This document shows, piece after piece, positions 26,769 through 33,347 of a stretch of DNA of 33,347 nucleotides. A program made the translations under genes and the position numbers. Under the pieces are notes generated by a model. It worked only from the letters and a program-made list of their open reading frames with translations, did not search any database and was not told where the DNA came from. The stretch's first letter is position 1, and every line of letters starts with the position of its first letter. Origin of the DNA: a virus; the IMG/VR virus record IMGVR_UViG_3300021437_000009, positions 1 to 33,347 of that record; one strand, given 5' to 3'.

Positions 26769-28139
26769 ATGGAAGTATCTACTCCAAGCCTAACCAACTT
26801 CGCTCCCGTTATACCGTTTCAGCGAAGGCTGATAGCAGACATTAGACTTAACTTCGACTACTCGCATGGAGTGTACGAGTGCCTACTTAGTGGGTCGATT
26901 GGAAGTAGTAAATCGACGGTAGCTGCTCACTTGGCAGTAACACATTGTCTATTTAATAGAGGCTCAAGAGTGGCTCTATGTAGACGCTCGCTACCTGATA
27001 TTAAGAGAACGATATTCCTTAAGTGCATAGAGCAGTGCCAAGACTTAACAGAGGACAAGGACTACTTCGTTAACACTACGTCTGGCACTATTAAATTTAG
27101 TAATGGATCTGAGATCATCTCCATGTCATTCGCAGACAAGCGCTACCATAAGTTTAGATCGGTAGACTTATCAGCGGCTATATTCGAGGAGCTTGTAGAG
27201 ATAAGCGGCGATGATATTCAAGCATACACTGAAACTAAGATGCGCATCGGTCGTATCCCACACGTTAAAGAAAAGTGGATCATAAGCTGTACTAATCCAG
27301 GCAGTCCATCATCACATTGGTATGAGTATTTTCTTACCAAGACATCTGCTAATATGAGGATCTACTACTCACTAACTCACGAAAACCCTTTTTTGCCACC
27401 GATATATATAGAGCAGCTTAAGCGTGAGCTTGATCCTATGATGGCCAAGAGGATGCTCGAAGGTCAGTGGTTAGATATATCTAAAGACATCATCTATCAC
27501 CAATATTCTAGGGATCGTAACTATAGAGCGCAGAAGTATAACATCGTTAAAGGTCTACCTATCATAGTGGCCTACGACTTTAACATAGGACTAGGTAAGC
27601 CGATGTCAGTAGTGCTTGGCCAGCATCATACATGGTCTGATGAGTGGCACTGGTTTGATGAGATCGTTATCCACGGATCACGCACAGAAGATACTCTAGA
27701 TGAGTTAGCTCTTAAGGGTTACCTAGACCTTGAGCATAACCCTACTATTGAGATCTATGGAGACGCCACAGGTGAAGCGAGAAGCACTAGCTCTAAGCAC
27801 TCAGACTATGACATCATCAGGAAGTTCTTAGCTAACTATCAACGTAAGGATAAGAAGGTGTTACCGTTCGCCATCAAGGTGCCAAGGTCTAACCCACCGA
27901 TAAGAGAGCGCCATAACACAGTTAATGCATATTGCCTTAACGCATTAGAGCAGGTACGCTTCTATGTGTATGAGAAGTGCGCCACACTCGATAAGGGTAT
28001 GAGGCTCACTGCTCTTAAAAAAGGTGCAAGCTACATAGAAGATGATGCTAACGAGTATCAGCACGCTACCACATCGGTAGGCTATGCAGTGGTGTACAAG
28101 GACAGGCTTAAGGGTTTAAAGCCTATTACAATATCTTAA
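26769..28139 (+). CDS. Terminase large subunit
   Basis: A 456-residue protein, ATG 26769. ATPase: Walker A SGSIGSSKST at 41-50, Walker B AAIFEE at about 137-142 with the catalytic Glu pair, coupling motif SCTNPG at about 173-178. Nuclease: the first acidic residue in AYDFN (about 268-272), the second in YGDATGEAR (about 330-338), and a third near EYQHATTSV. It drives DNA into the procapsid and cuts the concatemer. The Walker A has Ser where Gly is usual before Lys, a variant within the family. Headful or cos packaging cannot be told by eye. Confidence 0.9.
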   Translation: MEVSTPSLTNFAPVIPFQRRLIADIRLNFDYSHGVYECLLSGSIGSSKSTVAAHLAVTHCLFNRGSRVALCRRSLPDIKRTIFLKCIEQCQDLTEDKDYFVNTTSGTIKFSNGSEIISMSFADKRYHKFRSVDLSAAIFEELVEISGDDIQAYTETKMRIGRIPHVKEKWIISCTNPGSPSSHWYEYFLTKTSANMRIYYSLTHENPFLPPIYIEQLKRELDPMMAKRMLEGQWLDISKDIIYHQYSRDRNYRAQKYNIVKGLPIIVAYDFNIGLGKPMSVVLGQHHTWSDEWHWFDEIVIHGSRTEDTLDELALKGYLDLEHNPTIEIYGDATGEARSTSSKHSDYDIIRKFLANYQRKDKKVLPFAIKVPRSNPPIRERHNTVNAYCLNALEQVRFYVYEKCATLDKGMRLTALKKGASYIEDDANEYQHATTSVGYAVVYKDRLKGLKPITIS

Positions 28140-28148
28140 GGAGATGAG

Positions 28149-29612
28149 ATGGCAGTATCAGATAAGTTACAGAGTTTAAGTTATCGTAAGATGGTTATAG
28201 GCCAGATTAATGGTACTGAGAACAAGGAACGTAAGCGCATCTCTTATAAGCAGAACGAAGTATATAACGACAGGATTAGACCATACATCCTTGAGTACCT
28301 TCGCACACAGTTCAAAGAAGAGACTGTGCTACAGATGCCTATCATCGACTCGATTAACCTATCTAAGCGAATCGTTAATAAAGAAGCATCACTCTATGTG
28401 CAAGAGCCTAAGCGTGAGTTTAAAGGAGTTAACCCAGAACAGGCCACAGAGTTAGATGAGTTGTACGATAGTCTTAAGATAGATACTAAGCTACTCGTAG
28501 CTAACCAGAAGTACTGTAACCAAGGCCAAGCGTTCTTAATGGTCGTACCTACAATGAGTGGTAAGCTTACAGTACGCACACTCATGGCGCATCAGGTAGA
28601 CGTTATCCCTAACGAGTTTGATCCAGATAAAGCTGACTGCTACATCATGTCTACCTACGATAGATCACTAGACTACTATAAGTCTGATGGTCTTAACCAA
28701 GACATTGCAGATGCAGACGACTACAAGGCTCAAGAGCGCTATGTGGTGTGGACTGCTGAGCTTAACTTCATCATGGATGGTAAAGGTAATATCGTATCTG
28801 ATGTGCTACCTAATCCTATTGGTAGACTTCCATTCGTAGACATTAGCTCTCGTAAAGACTTCGAGTTCTTCGTGCGTGGTGGTGAGGCTCTAACTAACTT
28901 CACTATTCAGTACGCATCTGCACTATCTGACTTAACTCAGGTGATTAAGATGCAAGGGTGGTCTGTGGCTTACCTAAAGGCACCAGCAGAGCTTATGCCT
29001 ACAGAGATCACAGTAGGACCTAACAGAATTATTAGACTCACGATTGATCCTAATAACCCTATCGTTCCTGAGTTCGGCTTCGCATCTCCTAGTCCAGACC
29101 TAGCAGGATCTATCTCATTCATCGAGATGCTGCTTGCTAACTTCATTACCTCTAAAGGTCTAGACTCTAAGGTTATCTCATCTAAGCTACAGTCTACCAG
29201 CTACTCATCAGGCACTGAGAGACTACTCGCTATGCTTGATATGTTCGAGGCTACTAGATCTGATATGGATCTTTTTTCGTGGGTAGAAGATGAGCTATTT
29301 GAACTAATCAAGTTATGGTCTAATGCTATGGTAGGTACACCATTACAAGTGGCATCATTCGTTATCCCTAACGATGCTGAAGTAGACATCGACTATCACT
29401 GCCCTGAGATGGTGACCACTGAGCAAGAGAAGCTCACACTTATTACTACCAAGATGGATGCTGGTCTTATGTCTAGAGTTGAGGCTATCGCAGAGCTTCG
29501 TGATGTAGACGTAGAAGAAGCAGCAGCTATTGCTCAAGAGATTGATAGTGGAATGATGGCACCAATGCCACAGGGAGCTAACCTTGCCAACAACCAAGCA
29601 GAAGGTAACTGA
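28149..29612 (+). CDS. Portal protein
   Basis: A 487-residue protein, ATG 28149 after AAGGAG. Helical segments, a central core with LMAHQVDVIPNEFD and NPIGRLPFVDIS, and a C-terminal helical region with MVTTEQEKLTLITTKMDAG are typical of SPP1 gp6-like portals. It forms the dodecameric ring at one capsid vertex, the docking site for the terminase and the neck. It follows TerL directly, the standard position. The last residues are Met/Pro/Asn-rich and overlap the next gene by 29 bases. Confidence 0.85.
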   Translation: MAVSDKLQSLSYRKMVIGQINGTENKERKRISYKQNEVYNDRIRPYILEYLRTQFKEETVLQMPIIDSINLSKRIVNKEASLYVQEPKREFKGVNPEQATELDELYDSLKIDTKLLVANQKYCNQGQAFLMVVPTMSGKLTVRTLMAHQVDVIPNEFDPDKADCYIMSTYDRSLDYYKSDGLNQDIADADDYKAQERYVVWTAELNFIMDGKGNIVSDVLPNPIGRLPFVDISSRKDFEFFVRGGEALTNFTIQYASALSDLTQVIKMQGWSVAYLKAPAELMPTEITVGPNRIIRLTIDPNNPIVPEFGFASPSPDLAGSISFIEMLLANFITSKGLDSKVISSKLQSTSYSSGTERLLAMLDMFEATRSDMDLFSWVEDELFELIKLWSNAMVGTPLQVASFVIPNDAEVDIDYHCPEMVTTEQEKLTLITTKMDAGLMSRVEAIAELRDVDVEEAAAIAQEIDSGMMAPMPQGANLANNQAEGN

Positions 29613-30171
29613 AGAGGAAGTATCCTTAAGGTTTAATCTTAAGGATATGTTCGGCACTGCTGTAGCAGATGAGACTATCGTACAAGATATGGCTAACTCC
29701 ATCATCGACACGATACGCAACCGCACACTCTCAGGCTTCGGAGTATGGGAGGATGGAAGTGTTAAGCGCTTTAAGAAGTACACTAAAGAATATGCTACTA
29801 AAAAAGGTGTAGGTGTGGGTGATGTGGACTTAGAACTAACTGGCTCTATGCTTGATAGTATCGAACTACTAGATTACTCCCCTCAGACATTCTCTATTGG
29901 TATCATCGGACCAGATGCGCCAAAGGCTCATGGCCACATGACAGGACAAAATGGAGTAGGTCCACTACCTAAGAGACCATTCCTTAACGTAACAGAGCGA
30001 GATATTAAGGCAGTAGTTAAAGACTTCACACCAGACGTTAATGCTCTACAGGATAAGTCAGCTCAAGCTGCTATGAGTAGTAAGCGTGCTGATAACTTAG
30101 GCTTCACAGAGGCAGATATTATAGAAGCTATTCGATTGCTACAGTCTGGTAAAGGACCGAGGATCTTATGA
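29584..30171 (+). CDS. HK97 gp10-like / virion morphogenesis protein, first copy
   Basis: A 195-residue protein from TTG 29584, which has GGGAG six to ten bases before it; ATG 29647 is a weaker alternative. It contains DLELTGSMLDSIELLDYS, QTFSIGIIGPDAPKAHGHMT and LPKRPFLNVTERD, the pattern of minor head or neck proteins in the HK97-gp10/virion morphogenesis group. The ELTGSMLDSI and HGHMTGQNG parts have equivalents in the protein at 30364, so two related genes stand nearly side by side. Overlaps the portal gene in another frame. Confidence 0.65.
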   Translation: MPTTKQKVTEEEVSLRFNLKDMFGTAVADETIVQDMANSIIDTIRNRTLSGFGVWEDGSVKRFKKYTKEYATKKGVGVGDVDLELTGSMLDSIELLDYSPQTFSIGIIGPDAPKAHGHMTGQNGVGPLPKRPFLNVTERDIKAVVKDFTPDVNALQDKSAQAAMSSKRADNLGFTEADIIEAIRLLQSGKGPRIL

Positions 30172-30386
30172 TCTATGGTTTTGAGCCTAACGAAGAGTAT
30201 CGCTGGTATCAGAACGAAGACTCCTACGCTAGAGTTATTAAAGCAGAAGAGTCACCAGATGCTTGGTTCATCTGGGTTAGATGGTATCGACTAGACACGG
30301 ATGAGTACATTACAGATCAGAAGAACTTAGGTATCCTTAAAGCTAATCTCAAGGAGTGGGAATATGGCAAGTCTGGTCCGCATTGA
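30168..30386 (+). CDS. Small protein in the head-gene block, unknown
   Basis: A 72-residue protein, ATG 30168 in an ATGA overlap. The sequence is rich in Trp, Tyr and acidic residues (NEEYRWYQNEDSYARVI, AWFIWVRWYRLDTDEY) and the pattern is beta. Six Trp in 72 residues is unusual. It overlaps the following gene by 23 bases. No known family; a small head-completion or chaperone role fits the place. Confidence 0.5.
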   Translation: MIYGFEPNEEYRWYQNEDSYARVIKAEESPDAWFIWVRWYRLDTDEYITDQKNLGILKANLKEWEYGKSGPH

Positions 30387-30993
30387 GTTTAAGGGCTTCG
30401 ATAAGCTTAAGGTAGGAGTTAAGAACGCTCTTAATCAAGCTATCTCTAGTGTTGAGATTAAAGGAGCTATAGCAGATGAAGCTGTTAGGCAGAACGTCAA
30501 GGCATTGAGATCTGGCAAGGATATTAAAGGTGGACAGCTGCCACAGAAGCATAAGTCTTATCTTGAATGGCTTAAAATATTAGAGAAGTTTAACGAGACA
30601 TCTCCATTCTATAAGAGACTTAAGTCTAATGCCACCTTCACAGGTCAGTTATTAGACGAAGGTATTAAGTACGACTTCGGACCTTATGGATCACACGTTG
30701 TTACTATTGGCTTCTCTGATAAGAAGCATAAACCACTTAATATAGCGCACAAGAAGGCACTAACTAAAAAAGGTAACATTAATAAAAAAGCACGAGAGGC
30801 TATTAAGGCAGGTAATGCTAAGGAGTACTCTGCACAGCTTAGCAAAAAGAGAGTTACCTTCAAGCAGATTGCAGGATGGCTAGAAGACAAGGGATGGAAT
30901 TTACTTGATATGTCCCCTCGACTAGAGAAGTCTATTAACAGACTAGTAATAACTAAATTAAGAACCATGCTCAGAGACCTTCGTAGAAGATAG
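30364..30993 (+). CDS. HK97 gp10-like / virion morphogenesis protein, second copy
   Basis: A 209-residue protein, ATG 30364 after AAGGAGTGGG. It has an N-terminal helix (FKGFDKLKVGVKNALNQA), SNATFTGQLLDEGIKYDFG and GSHVVTIGFSDKKHKPLN, then a Lys/Ala-rich region and a basic C-terminus (TKLRTMLRDLRRR). The TGQLLD-to-VTIGF stretch mirrors TGSMLD-to-FSIGI in the protein at 29584, a sign of common ancestry. It lies between the portal and scaffold, an uncommon place for a tail-completion protein, so a minor head protein is more likely. Confidence 0.6.
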   Translation: MASLVRIEFKGFDKLKVGVKNALNQAISSVEIKGAIADEAVRQNVKALRSGKDIKGGQLPQKHKSYLEWLKILEKFNETSPFYKRLKSNATFTGQLLDEGIKYDFGPYGSHVVTIGFSDKKHKPLNIAHKKALTKKGNINKKAREAIKAGNAKEYSAQLSKKRVTFKQIAGWLEDKGWNLLDMSPRLEKSINRLVITKLRTMLRDLRRR

Positions 30994-31019
30994 TTGACGA
31001 GCTAATAACAAGGAGTATC

Positions 31020-31619
31020 ATGATGTCAACCGATAGCACCAGTGGTGCATCAACAGATGCCAGTGGCACTGAAGAAAATAAGCCCCTACAAGATAACTAC
31101 CCTAAGGACTTCGTAGAGAAGTTACTTAAGGAGAAGAAGAACGCTAGGTCTGCTGCTGATGAAGCCGCTAGACAAGCTGCTGAGCTTAAGGAGAAGCTGG
31201 CAGAGTATGAGACTAAGAAGCTTGAAGAACAAGGGAAGTACCAAGAGCTTTTACAAGCCGAGAGAGAGAGACTCAAGGCCAAGGATCAAGAGTACTCACT
31301 TCTAAAGACTACTATCATTCAGGATAGAGTACGAAGTGCGATAGCAGTAGAGGCAAGTAAGCTAGGTTGTGTGGATGTGGATGCACTTATTAAAGTCGGT
31401 GACTTGAGTAAGATCACACCAGATCCTAAGACGCTAGATGTAGACGGTAACGAAGTAGTTAGTTTCGTTAATGAGATGTTGGCAGGGAAGCCATATCTAT
31501 TTAAGCAAGCTGCTCCACGAGTTAACGATCTACCACCAAGCAGTCAACCTGGACAAGCTACAGACATGAGCAAGCTCAGTAGAGCAGAATTAATGGACCT
31601 GTTAGCTAAGAGTAAGTAA
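31020..31619 (+). CDS. Capsid scaffold protein (GP20-like)
   Basis: A 199-residue protein, ATG 31020 (or 31023) after AAGGAG. It has a Ser/Thr-rich start, a long coiled coil from about 30 to 105 (FVEKLLKEKKNARSAADEA, QAAELKEKLAEYETKKLEEQ), a short folded part and a Pro/Gln region before a helical end (DMSKLSRAELMDLLAKSK). This is the usual make-up of scaffold proteins that shape the procapsid and then leave. It directly precedes the capsid gene. No head protease is seen, so the scaffold is probably released intact or cut by the host. Confidence 0.8.
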   Translation: MMSTDSTSGASTDASGTEENKPLQDNYPKDFVEKLLKEKKNARSAADEAARQAAELKEKLAEYETKKLEEQGKYQELLQAERERLKAKDQEYSLLKTTIIQDRVRSAIAVEASKLGCVDVDALIKVGDLSKITPDPKTLDVDGNEVVSFVNEMLAGKPYLFKQAAPRVNDLPPSSQPGQATDMSKLSRAELMDLLAKSK

Positions 31620-31666
31620 TATTATTAACAAACTATTCTCCCATAACTAGGGAGCTAGGAGACAAA

Positions 31667-32509
31667 ATGTCAATCAATGGCAATACACAGATGTCAGCTA
31701 CTAAGATGGATGTCATCGCAGCAGTTGTTCAAAAAGAATTAAAGTTCGCAGCTAAGCTTAGCCCACTCTTCACAGACTTCTCTGCTTTTGCAGTTAAGGG
31801 AGCTAAGTCGGTATCTATCCCTAAGATGGGATCAATGACTGTAGAGAACAGAGCTTCTGGAGTAGAAGGCACTCCACAGCTTGTACTATCTAGCGTCGAT
31901 AAATTAGACCTAGACATCAGAGCTTACATCAGCTTTATCGTTGATCCACAAGATGCAGCACAGTCTGTATTGAACTGGGAGATGGTATTGGCTGAGCGTG
32001 CTGGTGCTTCTCACGGTCGTTATGTAGATACTAAGCTTGTAGAAGCATTGGCTACATACAAGGGTTATGACCTTGGCTTGCCTGCTGTTACTCGTGATGG
32101 TATCTTGGCAGCTCGTCAACAGTTGCTTAAGAACGACTTCACACAAGATGAACACGTTCTTATCATCTCTCCTGCTCAAGAGACTGAGCTTCTTAAGATT
32201 GCTGAGTTCTCTCGTGCAGACTACGTTGCAGGAAGCACTGCTACTATCTCTGGTATGATCGGCAAAGTTTACGGTACACCAGTTGTAGTATCTAACGCAT
32301 TGGCTGATGCTGAAGCATGGTATGTTGCTAAGTCTGCTCTTGGTTTTGCGTTCCAACGCTCTCCAGTAGCTGCATCTCAGCCATACAACCAAGCAGGTGT
32401 CGGTGCATCATTGTATGCTACTGAGCAATTGTTCGGTATCAAAGGCTTGCAGTTGGCTGAAAAAGGTCTATCTGCTGGTCAATCTGCTGGTATCGTATCT
32501 ATCATCTAA
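31667..32509 (+). CDS. Major capsid protein (HK97 fold)
   Basis: A 280-residue protein, ATG 31667 after a CTAGGAG site. The family pattern is clear: FAAKLSPLFTDFSAFAVKG, the SVSIPKMGSMTVENR strand of the N-arm and E-loop, a spine helix region (DPQDAAQSVLNWEMVLAERA), and VLIISPAQETELLKI, followed by KVYGTPVVVSNAL in the A domain. Short length and lack of a delta domain fit a scaffold-type head. Codon choice leans to TTG, GGT and CGT, unlike neighbours that prefer CTA and TTA, as expected for the most abundant protein. A small stem (CTCCC 31638-31642 with GGGAG 31650-31654) lies in its leader. Confidence 0.9.
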   Translation: MSINGNTQMSATKMDVIAAVVQKELKFAAKLSPLFTDFSAFAVKGAKSVSIPKMGSMTVENRASGVEGTPQLVLSSVDKLDLDIRAYISFIVDPQDAAQSVLNWEMVLAERAGASHGRYVDTKLVEALATYKGYDLGLPAVTRDGILAARQQLLKNDFTQDEHVLIISPAQETELLKIAEFSRADYVAGSTATISGMIGKVYGTPVVVSNALADAEAWYVAKSALGFAFQRSPVAASQPYNQAGVGASLYATEQLFGIKGLQLAEKGLSAGQSAGIVSII

Positions 32510-32526
32510 TCAAGCGAGGTAGTTGA

Positions 32527-32739
32527 GTGGCTGGTAACAGTAGCTCTATTAATATACCTAACTTCATCGCCGCTTTAACTCCACAAGGGTTAAGGCGGCT
32601 TATGCTTATGAACAATCTTAAGCATGGTTATTTTTTTAAGTACTACTCTATCGAGTTTATTAACGGCAAGTGGTACGCTTGGTACTATGCTGAAGCAGAC
32701 TCTAAAGATATGTCTAACATGGTTAAGGGTGGTGGCTAA
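32527..32739 (+). CDS. Small head-region protein of unknown function
   Basis: A 70-residue protein, GTG 32527 after GCGAGGT. It has a helical start (INIPNFIAALTPQGLRRLML) then an aromatic beta hairpin (GYFFKYYSIEFINGKWYAWYY). No motif recognised. Its TAATG overlap with the next gene and place after the capsid gene suggest a minor head or connector protein. Confidence 0.5.
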   Translation: MAGNSSSINIPNFIAALTPQGLRRLMLMNNLKHGYFFKYYSIEFINGKWYAWYYAEADSKDMSNMVKGGG

Positions 32740-33023
32740 TGGATATAGCTAAGACTTTAGACTTGAGACATTACGACTCTTATATAGAGTCACCTTCAAG
32801 ACCAGGCAAGACTGCTCAAGAGATCAGTGGTAGCATTAGTATAGATGCTAATCCATTCGCACCTCCTGCTAATGCAGATGCTATAACTGCTGCGTATCCA
32901 TCTAACTCTGTAGAGGTATTCTACTACAGGCAGGGTGGAGATGCTGGCACTATCTTAAAAATTGTGACTATTACCTATACTAACTCTAACAAAAAGGACT
33001 TACTTAAGGTTGAGGTGTCTTAA
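32739..33023 (+). CDS. Small head-region protein of unknown function
   Basis: A 94-residue protein starting in a TAATG overlap with the previous gene. The N-terminal part is polar (TLDLRHYDSYIESPSRPGK) and the rest is a beta pattern (NSVEVFYYRQGGDAGTILKI, VTITYTNSNKKDLLKVEV). It overlaps the decoration-type gene at 33023 by one base. No family recognised; a small virion component by position. Confidence 0.5.
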   Translation: MDIAKTLDLRHYDSYIESPSRPGKTAQEISGSISIDANPFAPPANADAITAAYPSNSVEVFYYRQGGDAGTILKIVTITYTNSNKKDLLKVEVS

Positions 33024-33347
33024 TGCATCTTAAGTTTAATCCATTCACAGGGCAGTTAGACTTAGTAGATACAGGTGGAGCAGGTGGTACTACTAATAGC
33101 ATCATCATAACTAAGACAGCAGGTGAGACCATCAGTGCGCTTAAGGCAGTATACGTTAAGCTCAGTGATGGACTAGCCTATGTGGCCAGCAGTGCAGCTA
33201 CTAATGTAGAGGCATTGGTTATAGGTATAGCTATATCATCTGGTAATGCTGGTGATTTAATAACCATAGTTACATCAGGAGAAGTAGTAGACGCTGGGTG
33301 GTCGTGGTCTAGTAACGGTGAAGTGTACTTATCTAGTAACGGATCTG
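33023..33347 (+). CDS. Virion decoration/fibre-like protein, N-terminal part (continues at 1-130)
   Basis: ATG 33023 overlaps the previous stop (TAATG) and the frame runs open to the end of the window. Through the circular join it continues to 130, giving 141 residues. The start (HLKFNPFTGQLDLVDTGG) is a short anchor type seen in phage appendage proteins, followed by a Gly/Thr turn and a beta domain (SALKAVYVKLSDGLAYVAS, EALVIGIAISSGNAGDLI, VTSGEVVDAGWSWSSNG). The AxxxVyvklsdG-to-GiAis pattern resembles the next gene (139-648), so the pair may be a duplication. Confidence 0.65.
   Translation, partial: MHLKFNPFTGQLDLVDTGGAGGTTNSIIITKTAGETISALKAVYVKLSDGLAYVASSAATNVEALVIGIAISSGNAGDLITIVTSGEVVDAGWSWSSNGEVYLSSNGS
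33319..33347. repeat. Terminal direct repeat, right copy (circular closure)
   Basis: Identical to bases 1-29; see the left copy. The true genome length if one copy is removed is 33,318 bp. An 11-base direct repeat (TCTAGTAACGG at 33308-33318 and 33333-33343) sits at the join, a spot where an assembler could lose or add a short unit; the open frame across the join argues against an error. Confidence 0.9.

Noticed and set aside
1-33347. A prophage or integrative element
   Set aside because: No integrase, att site pair or host genes are present, and the sequence closes on itself as a phage genome.

Overview
This window is a complete or nearly complete genome of a small tailed double-stranded DNA phage, most likely a long-tailed (siphovirus-like) one. 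The first 29 bases (1-29) recur exactly as the last 29 (33319-33347), and an open reading frame runs across the join (33023 to the end, then 1-130), so the contig closes into a circle of 33,318 unique bp. A lipoprotein that looks like an outer spanin and a T4-type (GH24) lysozyme point to a Gram-negative host; I cannot name the host. I see no integrase, excisionase, partition gene, tRNA, DNA polymerase or helicase. A virulent lifestyle that uses the host replisome is the simplest reading.

Layout, read rightward from about 18.9 kb around the circle: (1) 18.9-20.96 kb, early recombination genes: a small protein with an SSB-like C-terminal tip, Gp157-family protein, ERF annealing protein. (2) 20.98-22.4 kb, a replication initiator with internal 12-bp direct repeats and a possible helicase loader. 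(3) 22.4-24.2 kb, small accessory genes, a non-coding stretch with a nested hairpin and heptamer repeats, and one gene interrupted by an in-frame stop. (4) 24.2-26.4 kb, VRR-NUC nuclease, ParB-like protein, DNA methyltransferase. (5) 26.4-28.1 kb, terminase small and large subunits. (6) 28.1-32.5 kb, portal, two gp10-like proteins, scaffold and major capsid protein. (7) 32.5 kb to 4.6 kb through the join, head decoration or fibre proteins, a cysteine-hydrolase-like protein, head-tail adaptor and tail terminator. (8) 4.6-8.1 kb, tail tube, tail chaperones G and GT made through a -1 frameshift site, and tape measure. (9) 8.1-12.5 kb, distal tail protein, tail fibre and accessory proteins. (10) 12.5-13.4 kb, small membrane and lipoprotein genes that look like part of the lysis set. 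(11) 13.4-16.7 kb, a large 912-residue tail protein and a last structural gene.

Only 16.75-18.85 kb is transcribed leftward. It carries, in transcription order, a 33-residue membrane peptide, a ribbon-helix-helix-like regulator, an HNH protein, a calcineurin-like phosphoesterase, a small phage protein of unknown function and the endolysin. The two transcription units diverge from 18852-18972, which holds a perfect 8+2+8 inverted repeat, and converge on a hairpin at 16720-16754. Genes are tightly packed; ATGA, GTGA and TAATG overlaps are common, which suggests translational coupling.

The points most worth following up are the frameshift site at 5845-5851, the divergent switch with its RHH-like candidate regulator, the SSB-tail mimic, the repeats inside the initiator gene, the stop-interrupted gene at 23356-23655, and the papain-like hydrolase placed among virion genes. 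All functional calls are from reading the sequence; no database search was run.
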